DNA of 64,000 nt from Toxorhynchites rutilus septentrionalis (Eukaryota; Arthropoda; Insecta; Diptera; Culicidae). Below the pieces are notes generated by a model. It had not been told where the DNA came from. It was given only the letters and a program-made list of their open reading frames with translations, and did no database searches. Below are positions 21,400-33,099 of this stretch, one piece after another (within the stretch, counting starts at the first letter, position 1; the number at the start of each line of letters is the position of its first letter). Made by a program: the position numbers and the translations under genes. The stretch is from assembly GCF_029784135.1 (NCBI RefSeq), contig NC_073746.1, positions 60,672,097-60,736,096 on the forward strand, given 5' to 3'.

Positions 21400-22540
21400 T
21401 ACAGCACCCGAGGTGGTCAATATTTAAACTAACAAATAATTTTTATGTCAGTCGAATGATTTTCGTCTGGACACCAGAAGAAATGAACGCTGAAAATACC
21501 GTCATAGGAAGATAAACAACTTTTTTCAACACAATATATAGTGTGTGAACGCTGCTCTGACCAATACTCCCCAAGCGAAAGAGTTCATTTTTCAATAGTG
21601 CAAACAGATCGGGCAAATATATCTACCGCCCTCGGATTTGGACATTGTTGTTTCCATGCACACCATCTAACGTGAGTTCCATCAAAATTACAAACGTATA
21701 ATAATAGTTAATCCAACGGCTGGACACCACAACCGTCCGGAATGTGTGGAGTAGCGATGGAGAAGCGCAATTCTATAAATAGTCATTTTTGCGGTCGTCT
21801 CGCCATCGCTTTCGGATCTAACCACCACCCATTATGGGTGACATAAAGTAACAAAACAACGAGCAACCGGCCAACCCAGCTTGTGGTGCCACAGCTCCAC
21901 GTACCTTCATATACCCGCGCGCCCAGTTGTTCATGGGAATGACCCGTTGCGTGACTTTTTTCCCGCGCCACTTGACTACTTATACGCGACATATTCAGCG
22001 ACACCGAGAGTTACTGCGTGTTAGTCGCCAGAGTGGCTAATGGTTTCATCTAGGAGCGTTTGACGTTTCATCTTTCCGCATTACCTACTCTGAATTGTGA
22101 AAATAATTTACGCCGGAGGGGTGTCGCGACGACAAGTTCGGTTTGTGCGGTGCACAAGGACGGCTCGACTACATTCCACGACCTTTCCATTCCGCAGGTC
22201 GTGATATGCGTTTTAGTTTTTGTAATGGGATATGGGACGAAACAACCCAAAGTGTGTATGTGTGTGTGCGTGTAGATGAGCGGTTGTGATGCTGTTCTAT
22301 TTTTGGTGTTGTTTAGATTGAATATTTTGCTTAGATATTTTATGCAAAGCAACGATTGTTATTCGGGGTCATCCACTTCCATAAAGTGATGTACTCGGAA
22401 AAAATGTAAATGTAAATATTATGGAAAAATAACCTTTATGTGATATATCCATGCAGCTTTGAATTCATGGCATTTACATTAGGGTCGATGCTGATACCAA
22501 AAAACGCGTACGACACTTATTTTTTAAAATAATTTTTAAT
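21400..22540. other. Unique intronic DNA
   Basis: Moderately GC-rich around 21780-22220 with a GT-rich tract at 22254-22276. No known motif or transposon end was found. Confidence 0.35.
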
Positions 22541-22544
22541 TGTA

Positions 22545-23744
22545 TAGGGTTGGGGAAAAAGAAATGTCGCATTTCTGATCGAAATTTGACGCTTCATTTA
22601 ACATACTTAAAATTATCCAATTTAAGTCAGATATGAGCCGTTTTGTTCGCAAACTTGTTGCCATTTGGAAGGCAACTTCATTATCCCCTCCTCCCCTCCT
22701 TATTTGCAAAAAACTCATACAGCCAGTTTCGCAAGCCTCTTTTGAGGCCAACTTAGTATCACCAAGAGCGTTTTGCATGGACCGGAAGAGATGATAATCA
22801 CTTGGAGCCAGGTCCGGACTATACGGTGGGTGCAAACCGAGCTTCCTTAGATTCTGGCGGGTCATCAAAGATGTGTGAGGCCGAGTGTTGTCCTGATGGA
22901 AAACAACACCATTCCTATTGATCATTTCTGGCCGCTTCTGGTCAATCGCCTGCTTCAAACGGTCAAGCTGCCCACAGTAGAGAACCGAGTTGAGGGTCTG
23001 GCCATAGTTGAGAAGCTCATAGTGGATGATTCTCTTCCAATCCCACCAAACACACAGCAAAACCTTCCTGGCCGTCAATCCGGGTTTGGTGATGCCGGCT
23101 CACCGCGCTTCGACCACGACTTTTTTCGCTTTAGGTTGTCGTACGTCACCATCTTCTTCAAAAATGGGTCGATTTCCGTTTCAGCAGTGCATCGCAGGCG
23201 TTGATTTCGTCTAAAATATTTTTTTGCGTCAACTCGTGTGGCACCCATACATCCAGCTTTTTTTGGAATCCAATCTTCTGCAAATGGTTTCAAACGGTTT
23301 TATGGTCTATACCCAGTTCTACTTGGATGATTTCAACGATTTTATCTGTTTCCACGACGATTGGCCTACCAGTACGGGGTGCATCTTCGACAGCCACTAC
23401 ACCAGAACGAAATCGATCAAACCAACGCTGTGCTGTGCGAATCGTTACAGTATCGGGTCCATAAACTACACGATTTTTTTCGGCCGCCTTCGTTGCAGTT
23501 TTACCTCGCAGGTAGTAAAAATGTAAAATATGGCGAATTTCTTGCTTGGTGGACTCCATCTTTGACGCGCTATAACTCGAGACTGAAAAGGACAATCACA
23601 ACACTGTCAGAAAGACACTTGTAGCACAGATTGTCGTCTTTAAATACCCGTACAGTATGACCCGATGCGATAAATACAACACAAGATATGTTTAAGTGTT
23701 GCCATATATTGACAATCCGCGACATTTCTTTTTCCCCAACCCAA
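22545..23744 (-). mobile_element. Near full-length mariner element
   Basis: Terminal inverted repeats TAGGGTTGGGGAAAAAGAAA (left) and TTGGGTTGGGGAAAAAGAAA (right, reverse complement), continuing to ATGTCGC on both sides, are flanked by the TA duplication (22543-22544, 23745-23746). The 1.2-kb length is normal for mariner. The transposase on the minus strand is broken (see pseudogene entry), so it could move only if supplied with enzyme. Confidence 0.9.
22560..23595 (-). pseudogene. Mariner transposase (D,D34D type), inactivated
   Basis: Reading order on the minus strand: helix-turn-helix N-terminus (MESTKQEIRHILHFYYLRGK, NRVVYGPDTVTIRTAQRWFDRFRSG; 23560-23400), linker, then VTYDNLKRKKSWSKRGEP and ARKVLLCVWWDWKRII, QLDRLKQAIDQKRPEM, VVFHQDNTRPHTS (second Asp) and PPYSPDLAPSDYHLF (third Asp). 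Two frameshifts lie near 23290 and 23076. The first catalytic motif (family: GDEKWV before TYDN) is absent, consistent with an 18-bp loss between GTGACG repeats near 23150. Asp2-Asp3 spacing is 30 instead of 34 residues. The C-terminus is scrambled. Mariner transposase acts as a nuclear DNA cut-and-paste enzyme; this one is dead. Confidence 0.9.
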
Positions 23745-23749
23745 TATAT

Positions 23750-24430
23750 ATAATGTACATCATTAGCATGAGCCCAGAATCTATTTCGTTATAAATCCTA
23801 GTATTTGACCTTCCACTGTAACCAAGGTCCATGATAATAGTAAGAGAATCACGCTATGAGGTCCCTTCTCGAGCCGAGAATATCATATTAACCTAGCTTC
23901 CTTTCTATTCTGGTGACTGTGACGATGGGTTTCCACTGGGGCGATACTGAATAGTAAGCATGAATCAACATAATGGATAATTTTCGACATTTGAATTATG
24001 TAGAAGGGATGGATTGTTGCATCGTGTAGCTTCGATGAAAAGAATATGTGTAGCAGGCGTAAATGTCGCATGCTACATGTTGCTTAAAGTTGACTCAGTG
24101 GAATGCCGATTTAAGGTTTTTATACGTATGAAGGAGATCTCCAGACGTAGGTTGGTCCATTTCTATCTACTTAAAGTTGTAGCGAGTGTCGTTCTTGATT
24201 ATTCGATGTCCGAGTCACCAAAAATTGCACAATAAGAGTGGAAATCTTTTTTTCTTCAATTTCTTATTGATACATATATACTTTTTTGATGATTTTGATG
24301 TCTCAGAAGAACAACATCTTCTGTTTTACTTATAGAGCACTGATTTCGGAATGAAATTCCCGATTCGTCTTTTGGATTCCACACTCCTGATACATTAGCG
24401 GTTAGAATGAAAATAAATCCTTAATCAGAT
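23750..24430. other. Intronic DNA, nothing recognised
   Basis: No repeat or gene was identified. Confidence 0.35.
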
Positions 24431-26270
24431 GAGCGAATCTTTTGGAAAATGAAATTGTCATAAAAATGCAGATTATGAAAACATGTATTTTTGATTCGAA
24501 TGAAAGTTTGCATTCCGTTTGGGTTGGAGGAAATATGAGTTTTCCACAGCAATTGGTTTTTTTTACTCAAGTGACTCAAATCAACTTTTGAAAAGGGCGT
24601 ATCGATTTTGGTAAGAGAAATTTTTGATGATTTATATCTCAAAAACTATGAGTCGTACCGAAATAGTGTCTGAGAAAGAGTTATAGAGTATTGAAGTTAA
24701 AGTGAAAAAAATATACACTGAGGAAAAAAATAGTACTCTTTAAAAAAATCAATTTGCAATATCCATAATATGTATCTTTAATTTTTTTGAAATTTTTTTC
24801 ATATAAAAAAGAAGTCATGTAGAAAATTTAAAAAATGGGTCCAAGATGGTAAAACTATTTTTGACGAACTTTGTGAAACATAAAATTTGTGGAACTTCTA
24901 ATTTTTATGAATTTTTGTGTGTTAACAATCATTTTTAGTAACAAATTATGAATCCTGATGTGATTTAAAACAAAAAATCTCTTTATCAATCTCCTTCTAA
25001 AAGCAACCATTCTCGAGATATAAAAAAAAAAATTAAAATACAAATATAACAAATAAGCTCTTTTAATATGTTTATCGTATTATATTATGTCGTCGTATTA
25101 TGTTCATGAAACTTTATGAATTTGTTTATAATTTCAACAACTTTTCCAAATACAAAATTATAGTTTTTTTTTTCTCTATTATAGTGACTTTCAACACATT
25201 TCGGCTGGTTCGTCACTTTTACTTCCATTTTTGGAAGAATTTCGGGAGTGAAAATTGAACTCGTGAACTCTGCATGAGAGGTATGGATGTTACCACTACG
25301 CCAGATCACCTCTACAAAATTATAATAAAAATATATGTTTATACGTTGAAAAACTTTTTTTTTAAATATTTAATATTATATTTTTAAATATTTCGAGAAT
25401 GGATGCATTTAGAAGGAGATTGATAAAGAGCTTTTTGTTTTAAATCACATCAATATTCATCATATGTGGCTGAAAATGATAGTTAACATAAAAAAATTCG
25501 AAGTTTCGAAAATTCATTAAAATTCGACAATCTACAAAGTTCGTAAAAAATAGTTTTACCATCATGGACTCATTTTTTTCAAATTTCTACATGACTTCTA
25601 TTTTATATGATAAAATTAAAAAAAAATTAAAAATTCACATATACAAATTAAACAAAATATTAAAATTAAGAAAAGACAATAAATTAGAAATGTTTTTTCA
25701 AATATCTCGAGAATGGCTGCATTAAGAAAGAGATTGATGAAGAGTTTTTTTTTATTTTGAATCACATCAGGATTCATAATATGTGGCCAAAAATGATAGT
25801 TAACATACAAAAATTCGAAGTTTCGAAAATTCATAAAAATTCGATGTTTCACAAAGTTTGTCAAAAATAGTTTTACCATCTTGGGCTCAATATTAAATTT
25901 GCTACATGACTTCATTTCAATATGAAAAAAAAATTAAAAATTAAAAAATACATATTTTAGATATTGTTTTTTTTTTGTTAATAAAAAAGAGTTCTAATTT
26001 TTTTCACGTTTTAACATCAATACTCTATTACTCTTTCCAAGACACTATTTCGGTACGACTCATAGGTTTTGAGATATAAATGATCAAAGATTTCTCTTAC
26101 TAAAATCGATACGCCTTTTTCAAAAGTTACAATTGAGTCAAAAAATTCCCAATTGCTCCGGAAAACTCGTATTTCCTCCAACCCAAACGGAATAAAAACA
26201 TTCATTCGAATCAAACATACTTAAGTTATGTCATTTTTCGATTTCATTTGGAATTGCTCAAATATGACCT
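24430..26270. repeat. 1.8-kb AT-rich inverted-repeat complex
   Basis: The left arm (about 24470-25025) reappears inverted at about 25690-26215: shared words include GTTTGGGTTGGAGGAAATA, CGTATCGATTTTGGTAAGAG, GAGTCGTACCGAAATAGTGT and AATCTCTTTATCAATCTCC. A second partial copy of the right-arm inner part lies at about 25395-25615 (ATAGTTTTACCATCATGGAC, TTCGAAGTTTCGAAAATTCA), so the right arm is one and a half units long. A SINE A (25163-25312) sits in the spacer. No coding sequence is present; this is probably a large foldback or paired MITE insertion. Confidence 0.75.
25163..25312 (-). mobile_element. tRNA-derived SINE, family A, copy 3
   Basis: It has the same head, body and poly-A tail as the other family A copies. 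A perfect 12-bp target-site duplication TACAAAATTATA lies at 25151-25162 and 25313-25324. It is inserted in the spacer of the inverted-repeat complex. Confidence 0.9.
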
Positions 26271-27136
26271 TTCACAAAGACTGTCAAGTTGCTGCATGAT
26301 TTAATTTGCAAGCGGTAGAAATTTAAAGTTTTTTTTGTGTAGAAAGAAATGTTTTCATTTCCGAATAACAGGAGAAAACTATATTATTAATTAATTGTCC
26401 TATTATCCAAGAATGTTGTAGCTTATTACATACCTCAGCTATTCGAGAAGTTTTCAAATTCCATCTCGAAAAAATAACGAAATCGTCTATGAAGGCGACC
26501 CTGGTTTCTAGCCTGTGGTAGGTGTGGTAGAGTTTGAGCGGTTCCAAATTTTTTTTGTCGTGACTTTTACTACATAAAGTCGATTGAAATTCTGGAAAAA
26601 AACGAATCTTAGCTCGTATTCCGACTATTTTTTTCGAACCAATTGTAGACGATATGGATCGCCAGGTTCTAGAAGCTCATAGTAAACCAAACCCTTTTGG
26701 ATTCCTTAGATAGAGAGTGTGATCTTCGAACCATAAAATGTTCGTAGGGTAGGTTGAGGTTGAGTGATGTGATTGATCGGGCTTTGTGTAGTATTTATTC
26801 TTTTTGGGATCAGAATATTCTCTTCTCATCCTCAGTTCTAACCCGATGTGAAAAAACTTCGAATCAACTGTAATCAACTGAAAAATCGTGTTTCAAAATA
26901 TCGCGGAACCAGAATTTTATGGGTTCCGCCTCTTCTCCTTAGCTCTCAATTGTTCAGAAACAACTTGTTTTACTAACTGTCAACGATTCTGGTCGCTTTT
27001 CTTGTACTTCGTTTCCCTTTCCGAAGGCTTGTCTTCAATGCTGTAATTCACATCGTTGAAACTTCGCAACAGTTTTCTATAAAATTTATCCCTTGAAGCC
27101 GATCTAGACTAAACTACGGCATTATGTAATAATTTC
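26271..27136. other. AT-rich intronic DNA
   Basis: No recognisable repeats or genes before the tandem array. Confidence 0.35.
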
Positions 27137-28026
27137 AGATTCATAGATTCATAGATTCATAGATTCATAGATTCATAGATTCATAGATTCATAGATTCAT
27201 AGATTCATAGATTCATAGATTCATAGATTCATAGATTCATAGATTCTTAGATTCATAGATTCATAGATTCATAGATTCATAGATTCATAGATTCATAGAT
27301 TCATAGATTCATAGATTCATAGATTCATAGATTCATAGATTCATAGATTCATAGATTCATAGATTCATAGATTCATAGATTCATAGATTAATAGATTCAT
27401 AGATTCATAGATTCATAGATTCATAGTTTCATAGATTGATAGATTCATAGATTGATAGATTCATAGATTGATAGCTTGATAGATTCATAGATTCATAGAT
27501 TCATAGATTCATAGATTCATAATTCATAAATTCATAGATTCATAGATTCATAGATTCGTAGATTCATAGATTCATAGATTCATAGATTCATAGATTCATA
27601 GATTCATAGATTCATAGATTCATAGATTCATAGATTCATAGATTCATAGATTCATAGATTCATAGATTCATAGATTCATAGATTCATAGATTCATAGATT
27701 CATAGATTCATAGATTCATAGATTCATAGATTCATAGATTCATAGATTCATAGATTCATAGATTCATAGATTCATAGATTCATAGATTCATAGATTCATA
27801 GATTCATAGATTCATAGATTCATAGATTCATAGATTCAGAGATTCATAGATTCATAGATTCATAGATTCATAGATTCATGGATTCATAGATTCATAGATT
27901 CATAGATTCATAGATTCATAGGTTCATAGGCTCATAGATTCATAGATTCATAGATTCATAGATTCATAGATTCATAGATTCATAGTTTCGTAGATTCATA
28001 GATTCATAGATTCATAGATTCATAGA
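27137..28026. repeat. Tandem array of the 8-mer ATTCATAG
   Basis: About 110 head-to-tail copies of ATTCATAG (equivalently GATTCATA) with a few point variants, mostly in the first 400 bp (for example GATTGATA, AATTCATA near 27435-27530) and again near 27930. The second half is almost pure, so it probably expanded more recently. Non-coding microsatellite. Confidence 0.97.
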
Positions 28027-28735
28027 TATATGTTTCAATATGCTATTCTTCCTAGAAAGAAAACATTCCAACAATTTTATATAACGCCATACTTTGCTCC
28101 AACTGCTAGATTTGGAGTTATGGTTTTCTAGTGAAGGTCAATGGTTTTACCCGATTAGCCCAGTGGCGATTGAATCTGGCCATACTAAGAACATCTTTCT
28201 TAACTCTCTTGTCTTCTTGAATTCATTAACGTTTCCAGAGTAACTTTGCCTTCTCAGCATAGGTATTATTGCGTCATTTTTAGCGTACTTAGTAATACTT
28301 AGTAATACTAAGTAATACTAAGATTTCTTATTCGAATAACACGCCTTGAATGTATTTCGAGTGCCAAGCCGTAGCTTCTAGCTTCTGTTAGCTTAATAGA
28401 ATCTTTATTCAATTTAAAATAAGATAACAATGCGTTCTATTACAAATCTATATTGATGGATTTTAATGGAGAACAGAACGAGTTTCGATTCGTTTCACAA
28501 TCCTGATATCGCACCCCTAAGGAGCTAGAATATTTTTGATCCCTGTAATATTGTCGGTAATTTTTTCTTAGTATTACTCGGAATGTATTTGAAAAGTTAT
28601 TTGGTTTATGGTGTTTATTTGTATAGCAATTTTCTGAGCTTTTAACTATTCGTGACATAGCATTCAGTATGACATTCATCTTGTTATTTATCGCTTGTTT
28701 AATTTCATTATGTCAACTATAAATATAACTCTCAC
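28027..28735. other. AT-rich intronic DNA with a SINE B scrap
   Basis: 28262-28372 (minus) carries GTATTATTGCGTCATTTT and AATAACACGCCTTGAATG, a diverged piece of SINE family B with a small internal duplication of ACTTAGTAAT. The rest is unassigned. Confidence 0.45.
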
Positions 28736-28749
28736 ACTGAATCAAACCT

Positions 28750-29026
28750 TCTTCTTCTTCTTCTTATATGGCACTAACGTTCCTAGAGGAACTCCGCCGT
28801 CTCAACGTAGTATTACTTGCGTCATTTTCATTAGTACTTAGTTGAGATTTCTATGCCAAATAACACGCCATGATTGCATCCTGAGTGGCAAGCTGTAGAA
28901 TACGCGTGACCACAGTGCAAGTCAGAGGAAATTTCTTTGAAGAAAAGTTTCTCCGACCAGAACGGGAATCGAACCCGAACCCCCGGCATGTTAGGTTTGA
29001 CGCTAACCACTCGGCCACGGGAGCAC
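28750..29026 (-). mobile_element. tRNA-derived SINE, family B, full length
   Basis: On the minus strand it begins GTGCTCCCGTGGCCGAGTGG (A-box region GGCCGAGTGGTTAGCG), with B-box GGTTCGGGTTCGATTCCCG, a unique body (AACACGCC inverse, TTCCTCTAGGAACG) and a (GAA)n tail seen as TTCTTCTTC at 28750-28764. A perfect 13-bp target-site duplication CTGAATCAAACCT flanks it (28737-28749, 29027-29039). The tRNA head is well kept but is part of the SINE, not a tRNA gene. Confidence 0.92.
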
Positions 29027-29039
29027 CTGAATCAAACCT

Positions 29040-31500
29040 ACAAGAACTCAAAATCATCCCGCTTGAAGCAACAGCAATCGTTTGAGTGGGAGCGAGGCAT
29101 CCGAGCGGTGCATAATTATCCCGGCGAGCATCCAATTAAGATCGCAAAACTTCCATATCACCATCGTTACGTTATTGTTGTTCGAAGCCGATGTCTGCGT
29201 CGGAAACCCGCGGCCTCACACCATATCCGCGATAACGGAGCCAACACATCTGAGCCGACAACAACTGCAGCATCACGATATTGATAATGACTGCTCAGGG
29301 AGATTTGGTTCGAGACTTTTTCAGAGAACGAGAAAATCCCAGCCATCAACGCCAGTTCATCCTTGTGAGCATTTGCATTTACACCATATTCTTTGCCGGC
29401 GTGGATCTATACATACTTATGAAAAGTTCTCGTATCTTACACGAGGGATAGCTTTTTTTTATTTCAGACATATTATTAATGCAGGTCTGGTAAAATCATG
29501 ACGTGCAGATGATGATGATTGCGCGAATGATGACGTGATGCTAGTAATTATAGAAAATTTTAGAGGATTTATGCTATTCCAAGTTCTTGGAATCATCCTT
29601 ATTTTTTTTAGTCAACGCTTATATCAATCAATTCCCTGGAACAAATAGTCAACTTTTAATCAACAAGCAGTGCATTACAGCTCTGCATAAAATCGCATCT
29701 TCGCGTCCATCGAATCTTGCAGCAAAAACCAAGTGGGAAAACAATGCATAATAAAAAATAAACCTGCATGATGGAAAATATGCAATAAATAATTATAGTT
29801 TGTTTCATTTAAATCATTCCATCTCCCGTCCCGATGCTTCGATTTCCTCCGATAGTATTCAAACCACGACCACGGCGAGGACCTCCTCAGATATGACAAG
29901 CTCTTTTTTTCACTTTATCATCTCGTTCGATATTGTGCGCTCGGCAATCATCCTTGTTATTAGTTTTCTGTTTTTCTTCCTTCAAGTAAGAGTGTGTGTA
30001 GATATCGGATTCGTGCGCGCCAATGAGCAAAAACTGTTTTGCCTCATTATAATAACCTTTCGCACAGCACAATATAATAATAAGTGTGCCCCTCGAACCG
30101 GAGGAAATGCAGAATTTTTTTCTTTTTCGATTTTTATGATGAAGCAAACGGGGCTATTCATCGGGCATCGAGCAATATGGCGTACAGACAAATTAAGATA
30201 ATTTCCCGGCAGTGTATGGCATGGTTGCCAGTTGATTTCAACAAAATTTCAATCGAAGCATAGAACATTGTATTTAGTTCTCAAGATTCTCTGGCTACCC
30301 TGCGCACTCTACCGCGATTCGATCATAATGACGATGACGGTGCATCACCGAAAGTGCACTCATCAAACGTGCAAAGCCGCGGCCCCTTTGGGATGGGTTT
30401 CAGAAGCAACCAATGCAACAAGCAGCAACAACATTCCATTGGGATGATCGCTCGAAAGATGACGTTCAATTTTCAATCCCACCACCCTTGCCTCACCCTG
30501 TCCACCCGTTGTCGACCCTTTCGGGAGTGATGATGACTGTCAGTAACGATGATGATAAACACGGAGGATATTCGTCTTCGTCGTCGTTTGGAGGAGCCAG
30601 AAATGAGCACAATTAGTGCTGTTTTGTATAATTATCTAAAAACCACGAGAATAACGCTCGAAAAAGATATGCAAAAAATAACCGACAGCAATTATCTGAT
30701 CGTTGATCAGGCGTTGAGGAGACCTGCTGTGATGGGATGCCGTTTGGGGGAATCGAACGTTCGGTTACAGCATATTTGATATTTTTATTTCTTCTCAATA
30801 CGCACCCCGTTAATATGCACCTCTTTGTGGTTCAAATGCAGTGTTTCAACGCGGTTCGAACATACGGCCAAATTTTGCGCGGTAATTATCTATTTCGATG
30901 TGGTTCTTCTTTCATCCGATTGCTCGAGATTAGAAGAAAACGTAAGACTGATTTTTTGCAACTTTGTAGTTTAATATTCACAATTGAAATTGGTCGATGA
31001 AATTGAAACTACCTGTTGAAATAGGAATTTTTTAGTATGTTGCTATAAGGTAAGTGATCCAAAACTTTCCATCCGTTAAATAGTTTTTAACTCGAACATC
31101 AACATAAGGCCGACCGTTGTCATGATGGAATATTATCGACTAGTGTCTGGTCGTGTCTCGTGTCTTGTGTCTTGTCAAGTTATTCCCAATGATTCTGCAA
31201 ACTCTGGTTGCGTTTGACACGAATCTTGATCGAATAATGTCTCTAATTCTTCGTTTTCTAACATTTTCGGTTGAGCCGAACACTTTTTTTAACACTAGAA
31301 TCACCACTTTTAATTCGTCCAAATCATTCGCTACAAAATCTATCAGACTAACTTATAAGCTTTCATAAGCATTCGACGCGCTCCAGCGGCACTTTTCTTC
31401 CAATGAAAGCAGAAAATCGAAACTTCCCGCAAATGGTGCTTATTTGGCAATGTAACTCGACATTTTCAACGCAGTAAAAATTGAACGTGTTGTGCCAAGC
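29040..31500. other. Relatively unique, GC-richer intronic DNA
   Basis: No transposon motifs. Several overlapping frames of 60-140 codons (for example 29082-29501 +) have no recognisable domain and lack splice context I can support. It could include regulatory sequence of the Zir-like gene. Confidence 0.3.
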
Positions 31501-31584
31501 TCAAAGACTTTGTGAAATAACATCAATAACTTTGAGTACGATTAGGTATTAGTTACAAATTCTGTATTGCAAAATGTTTGCTGA

Positions 31585-31798
31585 GCTCCAAAAGTCGTCC
31601 GAAGACAGTTTTGATGTAGAATTTGAAATATGAAAGTTAGTTTTTTTTTATTCAATTGAAAATTTTGGCCACAACATTTTTTGACAACATGAAACTTGTT
31701 TATTTTCTTTATTAAAGAGATAAAATGAAAATGAGCGCTTCATCATATGTAAAAGCTTTGTCGAAGCTGGTTTCTCATTTTTGACAAATTTGTTTATA
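31585..31798. repeat. Left flank repeat of the ITmD37E insertion
   Basis: AAAAGTCGTCCGAAGACAGT (31588-31607) and following bases are inverted at 33270-33290. 31665-31795 (GACAACATGAAACTT, CATCATATGTAAAAGCTTTG) is a diverged copy of 33715-33850 and 45650-45785. Confidence 0.55.
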
Positions 31799-33095
31799 AA
31801 GGGCGAACACGAAATTATTGCGACACCGAAAATGTCATGCCAATTTTCTTATAATGTTTAGAATCAAACCAAATTTTTAGGGTAGTTTTATACATATATT
31901 TACTTCAAAAATCAAAAGAAAAGTTGATCGATGGAGCCTTGAGTGGAAATTGAACGCATTTTCGCTTGATGCCCTCCATCAAAGTCTTTACAGTGTCATC
32001 CGGTACCAGTTTCTCAGTTTTTTTTTCCATTTTCTTAACATGTCCTTCTCGTCTTTGACTGTCTTCTTGCTCTTCCGAAGTTCCCGCTTCATTATTGCCC
32101 AGTACTGCACCACCGGGCGCAGCTCCGGACAGTTTGGCGGGTTCATGTCCTGTGGAACAAAATGGACAGAATTGGCCTCATACCACTCCAGGACACTTTT
32201 AGAATAGTGGCATGATGCCAAATCTGGCCAAAATAACGGAGCTTCGTCGTGCTGCTGCAAGAACGGCAAAACGCGCTTCTAGAGGCACTCAGATTTGTAG
32301 ATCTCGCCATTTACTGTGCCCTTTGTCACGAAAGGCTCACTCCTCAGTCCGCAAGAGCAGATGGTCTGTCAAACGAGATATTTGGAGGCGAACTTCGAAA
32401 TTTTCTTCTTCTTAAATTTGTCGTCCACATCGAACTTGCTCTTGCTGGTGAAAAACTCCAACCCCGGAATTTGCTTAAAATCGGCTTTTATATACGTTTC
32501 GTCGTCCATCACACAGCAGCCATACTTTGTCAGCATCTTCTCGTAGAGCTTCCGTGCCCGAGTTTTAGCCGTCGATTGTTGCCGCTCATCGCGGTTTGGG
32601 AAGTTCTGTACCTTGTCTACATACATACAAGCTCTCTTCTTTGCATTCTGGACGTAGCTCTGCGACATGCCGATCTTTTTAGCCAAATTACGGCTTGAGA
32701 CGTTGGGATTTGCTTTAATCATCCGCTTCACCTTTCCCTCCGTCTTTTTGTTCTCCGGTCCCGGTTTTCTTCAAGATCCTTTGCCGTGGTCCATCGTCAA
32801 CCGCTCCTGGAACCGCTTCAACACTCTGGAGACGGTTGAATGGTGAATGTTCAACATTTTTCCCAACTGCCGGTGCGACAGGTCAGGAAATCCCAGGTGT
32901 TTGGGAAGAATTTGTTCTCTCGACTCGCGTTGGTTCACCTCCATTTTCGTTGTATCGAAAAACACGACTTCGAGTTTGACAGCATGTAGACAATACATAT
33001 CAATGAGAAAGTGTGCAAAATTTGGTTGATTTTTACCCAATGGTAAAAAAGTTATGCTCTGTTGAATGTGTCGCAATAATTTCTTGTTCGCCCTT
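31799..33095 (-). mobile_element. ITmD37E-type transposon, near full length
   Basis: Terminal inverted repeats AAGGGCGAACACGAAATTAT (left) and AAGGGCGAACAAGAAATTAT (right, reverse complement), continuing TGCGACAC on both sides, are flanked by TA (31797-31798, 33096-33097). Length 1,297 bp. It contains one transposase frame on the minus strand (see pseudogene). ITmD37E is a Tc1/mariner-superfamily group described from mosquitoes. Confidence 0.9.
31988..32944 (-). pseudogene. ITmD37E transposase, inactivated by three stops and a catalytic change
   Basis: From the ATG at 32944 a single frame of 318 codons runs to the stop at 31988, close to the family length of about 340. Order: helix-turn-helix (PDLSHRQLGKMLNIHHSTVS), second DNA-binding part (SSRNLAKKIGMSQSYVQNAKK), first catalytic Asp (CCVMDDETYIK), second Asp (FWPDLASCHYSKSV), then the third site 37 residues later, where Glu is expected but the sequence has Val (LRPVVQYW). 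In-frame stops are at 32771-32773, 32369-32371 and 32279-32281. There are no frameshifts, so inactivation is by point mutation only and fairly recent. The enzyme would cut and paste its own DNA at TA sites. Confidence 0.9.
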
Positions 33096-33099
33096 TAGC

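Noticed and set aside
22875..23624. Plus-strand frames of 60-110 codons
   Set aside because: They are antisense to the mariner transposase and have no features of their own.
27137..28026. CRISPR-like regular repeat
   Set aside because: There are no spacers; it is a continuous 8-bp tandem array in eukaryotic DNA.
28966..29026. tRNA gene on the minus strand (good A- and B-box, TTCGATTCCCG)
   Set aside because: It is the head of a SINE with a body, (GAA)n tail and 13-bp target duplication; other copies show the same structure.
32249..32698. 149-codon plus-strand frame
   Set aside because: It lies antisense to the ITmD37E transposase, which explains its length and composition.
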